Positions 60,614 through 64,000 of a DNA stretch of 64,000 nt are shown in pieces (positions within the stretch are counted from its first letter, which is position 1; each line of letters starts with the position of its first letter). The stretch is from Chryseobacterium glaciei (lineage in GTDB: Bacteria > Bacteroidota > Bacteroidia > Flavobacteriales > Weeksellaceae), in NCBI RefSeq assembly GCF_001648155.1, contig NZ_CP015199.1, positions 2,366,501-2,430,500 on the forward strand. Reading direction: 5' to 3'. The notes under the pieces are model-generated. The model was given only the letters and a program-made list of their open reading frames with translations. It was not told the DNA's origin and ran no database searches. The translations under genes and the position numbers were made by a program.

Positions 60614-61351
60614 TTATTTTTCGTTATCCACCGTAAAAGTTGAATACTTTTCACGCTCCAAAAATACTAATAAATCTACCAAAACATTATACGTTTTTTC
60701 TGAGGTATCATGTAGAAGAATGATGCTTCCTTTTTTCAGATTTTTTGTAACTCGTTTATAAATTTTCTTTTCGTTGTCTGTAATCGTATCGAGAGAACGG
60801 ACATTCCAGCCGATGCTTTTTTTGTGAGTTTGTTTGATCGCTTTAGCAATATTCGGATTGGTAACACCAAAAGGAGGGCGGTATAAATTGGTCTTTATAT
60901 TTCCAATTTTATAAATGATTTCGTCGCATTTTTCAATCTCTTCAACCATTTTTGGAGTAGATAAGAATCCGGTATTGTTTGAATGAGAAAAAGTATGATT
61001 TCCAATTGTGTGACCTTCCGCAATAATTCTTTGGAAAGTTTCAGGATATTTTTCAATCTGTTTTCCGATGCAGAAAAAGGTTGCTTTTATCTGATTTTCT
61101 TTTAAAATATCTAAAAATTTCGGGGTAAATTCAGTCGGACCATCATCAAAAGTCAAAGCAACTTCCTTGATTTTTGTTCTTTTATGAGTCAAACTATTGA
61201 CAAAATATCCTAATTCAATATCAAAAGATCCCCAAACAAGCACTGCCGAAAAAAGTAAGAAACAAAACAAATAAACCCAAAAAGTCCCGTGAAATGCATA
61301 AATAAATACATTGCAGAAAAGATAAAATAGAATAAATGGATAGTGTTTCAT
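60614..61351 (-). CDS. polysaccharide deacetylase-like protein
   Basis: A 245-residue NodB-fold protein with N-terminal membrane helices (about 5-45) and the deacetylase motifs EVALTFDDGPTEFTP (metal-binding Asp-Asp), GHTIGNHTFSH (H-x3-H) and FYRPPFG-type LYRPPFGVTN. LYRPPFG and LLHDT are the further motifs of the family. Such genes accompany flexirubin clusters, where the substrate is unknown. It is separated from the ketosynthase genes by a 152-bp spacer with a repeat. Confidence 0.85.
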   Translation of the reverse strand: MKHYPFILFYLFCNVFIYAFHGTFWVYLFCFLLFSAVLVWGSFDIELGYFVNSLTHKRTKIKEVALTFDDGPTEFTPKFLDILKENQIKATFFCIGKQIEKYPETFQRIIAEGHTIGNHTFSHSNNTGFLSTPKMVEEIEKCDEIIYKIGNIKTNLYRPPFGVTNPNIAKAIKQTHKKSIGWNVRSLDTITDNEKKIYKRVTKNLKKGSIILLHDTSEKTYNVLVDLLVFLEREKYSTFTVDNEK

Positions 61352-61391
61352 CTTTTTATTATTTTGAGTTTTTGGTTTAAAATATTCTTGG

Positions 61392-61474
61392 TGTCATTGC
61401 TAGGAACGCAGTGACGAAGCAATCTCAAATTCGTAATAGATTCCACGCTCCACTTCGTTTCGCTCTGAATGACA
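61392..61474. repeat. TGTCATTC palindromic repeat, copy 2
   Basis: The ends are TGTCATTGCTAGGAACGCAG and TTTCGCTCTGAATGACA. Inside are GAAGCAATCTC and AGATTCCACGCTCCACTTCG. It occupies most of the spacer 61352-61503 and belongs to the same family as 51700-51778. Confidence 0.85.
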
Positions 61475-61503
61475 AACCAATCGTTTTACTTTACTTAGTG
61501 AAA

Positions 61504-62565
61504 TCAAACGTTCTCCAACAAAACCAAACTATGATCACTTCCTCCCAAATGATTATACAAAAGAATATTTTTAATACTTTCTTTTTTCACATCATTAATC
61601 ATCATCACTTCCGGAATCTGCTGATCTTTCAGAATATGACAAGCCATAAATGTTGAGAAGCCACTTGCTGTATTGAATTCTCCACTTAAATGCTTGTAAT
61701 ATAACAACGCTGAATTTGGAAATAAATTCATTGTTTTAGTATAATAAACATCAGATGTAGAATCTCCGCTGAAACCTAAAATCACAGCATCAATTTCTTC
61801 AAAGGTAAGATTGTTTTGAGTTAAAAAATATCCGATAAAGCTTTGAATTTCATCTTGTTCTAATCTATTATTGATTTTTATATCTCTAAGTTGAGCGTAA
61901 GAATTTTCTGTCTTTTCTTTTCCCAGAACAAAAAAGCTAGAACCTTCTCCCCAAATAACACCTTCTGTTGTTGAATGTAAATAATCAACGGGAAGATTTT
62001 CTTCTTTCTTAATGGTTTTGTTTAATTTATACAATTCCATTGTTCGGTCGGTTTGTTCATCCGTTGAACCCACCAAAACATTGTCAGCTTCACCATCATT
62101 AATTTGAAGTTTAGCATCTAACATCGAGAATTCCAATGAAGAAGAGGTATTTACATACGTGAAGTTGTAAGCGTGGCATTGTAATGCTAAAGCAATTTGC
62201 CCGGCAACCGTATTGTGAGTGGATTGAATAAAATAAGTCGGAGTCAGAAACTCTTCATTATTATCAATTACATTTTTTAAAAACTTTTCAGAATCTTGGG
62301 AGCAACCCATTCCTGTTCCGACAATAATCGCGTCAGGGTTTTCAATTCCGGCTTCTTTTAAAGCATATTTTGAGGTTACGGAACTCATTTTTACTGTTTT
62401 AGACATTCTTCTGCTCATTGCGGGCGGAATGAATTCTTTGTAATTAGGTTCAATAGCTTTTACGATCTGAATTGAATTTTCAGGCGTAAGGTTTTGGATG
62501 AAATTTTGATTTAAAGTGTCCTGAACCGAGATGCAGGCTGCACTGTTGATATAAACTGCACTCAT
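61504..62565 (-). CDS. ketosynthase homologue without active-site cysteine (chain-length-factor-like)
   Basis: Start at 62565 (MSAVYINSAACIS), which gives a 4-bp ATGA overlap with the ketosynthase gene; an earlier ATG at 62592 would lie deep inside that gene. The 353-residue protein keeps the thiolase fold but reads FTYVNTSSSLEFSMLDAKL where active enzymes have TACSSA, so the nucleophile Cys is missing. The pairing and overlap with an active ketosynthase match the KS-CLF heterodimers of type II polyketide and aryl polyene systems, where the partner sets chain length. Confidence 0.85.
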   Translation of the reverse strand: MSAVYINSAACISVQDTLNQNFIQNLTPENSIQIVKAIEPNYKEFIPPAMSRRMSKTVKMSSVTSKYALKEAGIENPDAIIVGTGMGCSQDSEKFLKNVIDNNEEFLTPTYFIQSTHNTVAGQIALALQCHAYNFTYVNTSSSLEFSMLDAKLQINDGEADNVLVGSTDEQTDRTMELYKLNKTIKKEENLPVDYLHSTTEGVIWGEGSSFFVLGKEKTENSYAQLRDIKINNRLEQDEIQSFIGYFLTQNNLTFEEIDAVILGFSGDSTSDVYYTKTMNLFPNSALLYYKHLSGEFNTASGFSTFMACHILKDQQIPEVMMINDVKKESIKNILLYNHLGGSDHSLVLLENV

Positions 62566-63761
62566 GATTTTGAGAAAATTAAGGTTGAACAATTTCCTCC
62601 GAACCCAAATGAGTTAGAAAGGACATGATCGATATTCTTCTCTTTCAATTCGGTAACAGGTGTTAAATCAAATTCTTCCATTTTCGTTTTAAAATTCAAA
62701 TTGGGGAAAATGATATTATTTTGAATGGCCAACAATGAATATATGGCTTCAATTCCCGCAGCAGCAGCTAAAGTATGACCTGTAAACGCTTTTGTAGAAC
62801 TGAATTCCGGTACCTGGTTTTCACCAAAGAGTCTAATCATCGCAATTCCTTCCGATAGATCATTATTTGGAGTGGCTGTTCCGTGAGCGTTGATATAATC
62901 GATGTTTTCTTTCTGTAAACCTGAAACTTTCAATGCTTTTTCCATAGCTAAATAAGCGCCTTGTCCGTTTTCCGAAGAAGCGGTTTGATGGTGGGCATCG
63001 TTGGCATTTCCATAGCCTGAAAGATAGCCTAGGACTTTTTTATTTTCTTTTTTAACAACTTCATCAGATTCCAATACCAGAAAAGCGGCTGCTTCTCCGA
63101 GATTTAATCCTTTTCTGTCATTGTCGAAAGGCGTATTGTAAGAATCGGTAAGAATCATTAGGGTACTGAATCCATTCAATGTAAATTTTGAAAGAGAATC
63201 AGTTCCACCAACAATCACGCGGTCTAAAACTCCATTTTTAATAAGCTTTGCGCCCATCATAATCGCGTTAGCTGCTGAAGAACAAGCCGTACTGATGGTC
63301 GAAACCATACCTTTCAGCCCTAAATAATCTGCAATAGCTAATGATGAATTTCCTGCATCATGAGAGTCAATATATTTTTGCTTTTCAGGAAAGTCTTCGT
63401 AAGAGTAGAAATATTTTTCGGTGATATCCATTCCGCCAACGCTTGTTGAGGAGATCAAGCCTGTTTTGTAGCCGTTAATATCTGATATTCCGGCACTTTC
63501 TACGGCTTCTTTTGCGGCAATCATCCCTAACAAAGCAGTTCTTGTCACATTATTATCTTCATTAAGCTGAAGTTTTTGTACCAATTCTTCATTAGATAGT
63601 TTTATCTCGCCTGTTTTAATATTTCCGGTGTGGCGGGTTTCAAACAACTGAATATCTGAAATTCCGTGTTTTCCGGTTTTTAACGAAATAAAATTTTCTT
63701 CCACATTGTTACCGATGGAAGAAATGATGCCCATTCCTGTTATGGCAATTTTTTGACTCAT
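62562..63761 (-). CDS. beta-ketoacyl-ACP synthase of the right arm
   Basis: A 399-residue FabF-type enzyme with the catalytic Cys in STACSSAANAIMMGAKL, His residues in NAHGTATPNNDLSEG and SSTKAFTGHTLAAAAGIE, and the usual SNSFGFGGNCSTLIF end. It overlaps the cysteine-less partner gene by 4 bp and should form a heterodimer with it. It lies downstream of an ACP gene (partial at the window edge), so the right-arm operon runs ACP, KS, CLF-like, deacetylase, LolA and onward. Confidence 0.93.
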   Translation of the reverse strand: MSQKIAITGMGIISSIGNNVEENFISLKTGKHGISDIQLFETRHTGNIKTGEIKLSNEELVQKLQLNEDNNVTRTALLGMIAAKEAVESAGISDINGYKTGLISSTSVGGMDITEKYFYSYEDFPEKQKYIDSHDAGNSSLAIADYLGLKGMVSTISTACSSAANAIMMGAKLIKNGVLDRVIVGGTDSLSKFTLNGFSTLMILTDSYNTPFDNDRKGLNLGEAAAFLVLESDEVVKKENKKVLGYLSGYGNANDAHHQTASSENGQGAYLAMEKALKVSGLQKENIDYINAHGTATPNNDLSEGIAMIRLFGENQVPEFSSTKAFTGHTLAAAAGIEAIYSLLAIQNNIIFPNLNFKTKMEEFDLTPVTELKEKNIDHVLSNSFGFGGNCSTLIFSKS

Positions 63762-63782
63762 TTTATCTTATAATGTAACTGT

Positions 63783-63830
63783 GTATCAATTTAACAGTTT
63801 ACCAATATTGTTACATTGCTAAACTGATAC
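63783..63830. repeat. imperfect palindrome between ACP and ketosynthase genes
   Basis: GTATCAATTTA (63783-63793) and TAAACTGATAC (63820-63830) form inverted arms with one mismatch, and ATTGTTACATTGCTAAAC and ACATTGCTAGATTGA add a direct repeat ACATTGCTA. No gene is present in the 87-bp spacer. Confidence 0.6.
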
Positions 63831-63848
63831 ATTGCTAGATTGACTCAT

Positions 63849-64000
63849 TTATTTTGTTCTGTTTTCTTCGATGAATTTTGCCATCGTATCGATAGATTGA
63901 AAAATTTCCTTTCCTTTTTTAGGATCGGCTAATTTTATTCCATAATCTTTGTCAAGAAGAACGATCAACTCTAAAGCGTCGATAGAATCTAATCCTAAAC
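63849..64000 (-). CDS. acyl carrier protein (partial, N-terminus outside)
   Basis: The last 50 codons of an ACP: LGLDSIDALELIVLLDKDYG with the phosphopantetheine Ser, ending in TMAKFIEENRTK. The N-terminal part lies beyond the window edge. It is the first visible gene of the right-arm operon and is distinct from the ACP at 48707 (LGLDSLDYIDMV), so the cluster has at least two carrier proteins. Confidence 0.9.
   Translation of the reverse strand, partial: LGLDSIDALELIVLLDKDYGIKLADPKKGKEIFQSIDTMAKFIEENRTK

Overview
The window is about 64 kb of AT-rich DNA (my impression is roughly one third G+C) from a member of the Bacteroidota, most likely a flavobacterium close to Chryseobacterium. The evidence is: TAnnTTTG promoter elements, almost no Shine-Dalgarno sequences, a type IX secretion C-terminal sorting domain, a CCDC81-type HU protein, a TPP-controlled TonB-dependent receptor, a SAM-II riboswitch before metK, and a large gene cluster of the flexirubin (aryl polyene/dialkylresorcinol pigment) type with a tyrosine ammonia-lyase. 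The species call is inference; the phylum is well supported. No rRNA, tRNA, CRISPR array, transposase or prophage was seen.

Region 1 (1-6350): the N-terminal part of an outer-membrane beta-barrel receptor, a secreted DUF5694-type protein, a LytS/LytTR-type two-component pair, then a compact type II restriction-modification cassette. The cassette has a D12-class adenine methylase divergent from a controller-like XRE regulator that overlaps a predicted PD-(D/E)XK nuclease. Region 2 (6440-12200): two aconitases (acnA, acnB) in the same orientation, with a decayed copy of the acnA 5' end upstream of acnB. Region 3 (12300-32570): ordinary core genes. These include a TPP riboswitch with its TonB receptor, a thioesterase, a GxxExxY gene between imperfect inverted repeats, a hydroxyacid dehydrogenase, two lipoproteins, the dCMP deaminase-xerD-Nudix operon, crotonase, a katA/oxyR divergon, SAM-II-metK, an ECF sigma factor with a 44-residue ORF after it, YjjG-type HAD, a broken gene, and trpS. 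Region 4 (32570-40560): a SanA-like protein, lspA, small membrane proteins, a zinc-less DksA/TraR protein, a very long ileS and a secreted M23 peptidase.

Region 5 (40864-64000, continuing past the end): the pigment cluster. Tyrosine ammonia-lyase would make coumarate and the AMP-ligase would activate it. Acyl carrier proteins, ketosynthases, a chain-length-factor-like partner, a FabG-type reductase and a hotdog dehydratase would extend the polyene. A halogenase-like flavoenzyme and a desaturase-like flavoenzyme would tailor it. An LpxL-like acyltransferase and/or a C45-family protein could attach it, and LolA, a LolB-like lipoprotein, a GT2-DUF2062 protein and a polysaccharide deacetylase accompany it. 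Two gene pairs look like passengers: two paralogous secreted proteins (42176-43445) and a dihaem cytochrome with an FG-GAP/ASPIC T9SS cargo protein (54054-57192).

The least ordinary feature is the intergenic DNA. Spacers, above all from 32.6 to 63.8 kb, carry several families of short palindromic or modular repeats, often in two copies. One supplies the N-terminal codons of a lipoprotein gene, and one sits in a 146-bp tandem duplication of the ammonia-lyase 3' end. Two heptanucleotide-repeat tracts bracket the TPP riboswitch. I found no clearly new multigene system; the best candidates for follow-up are the restriction cassette, the repeat families, the acnA relic and the two riboswitch leaders.
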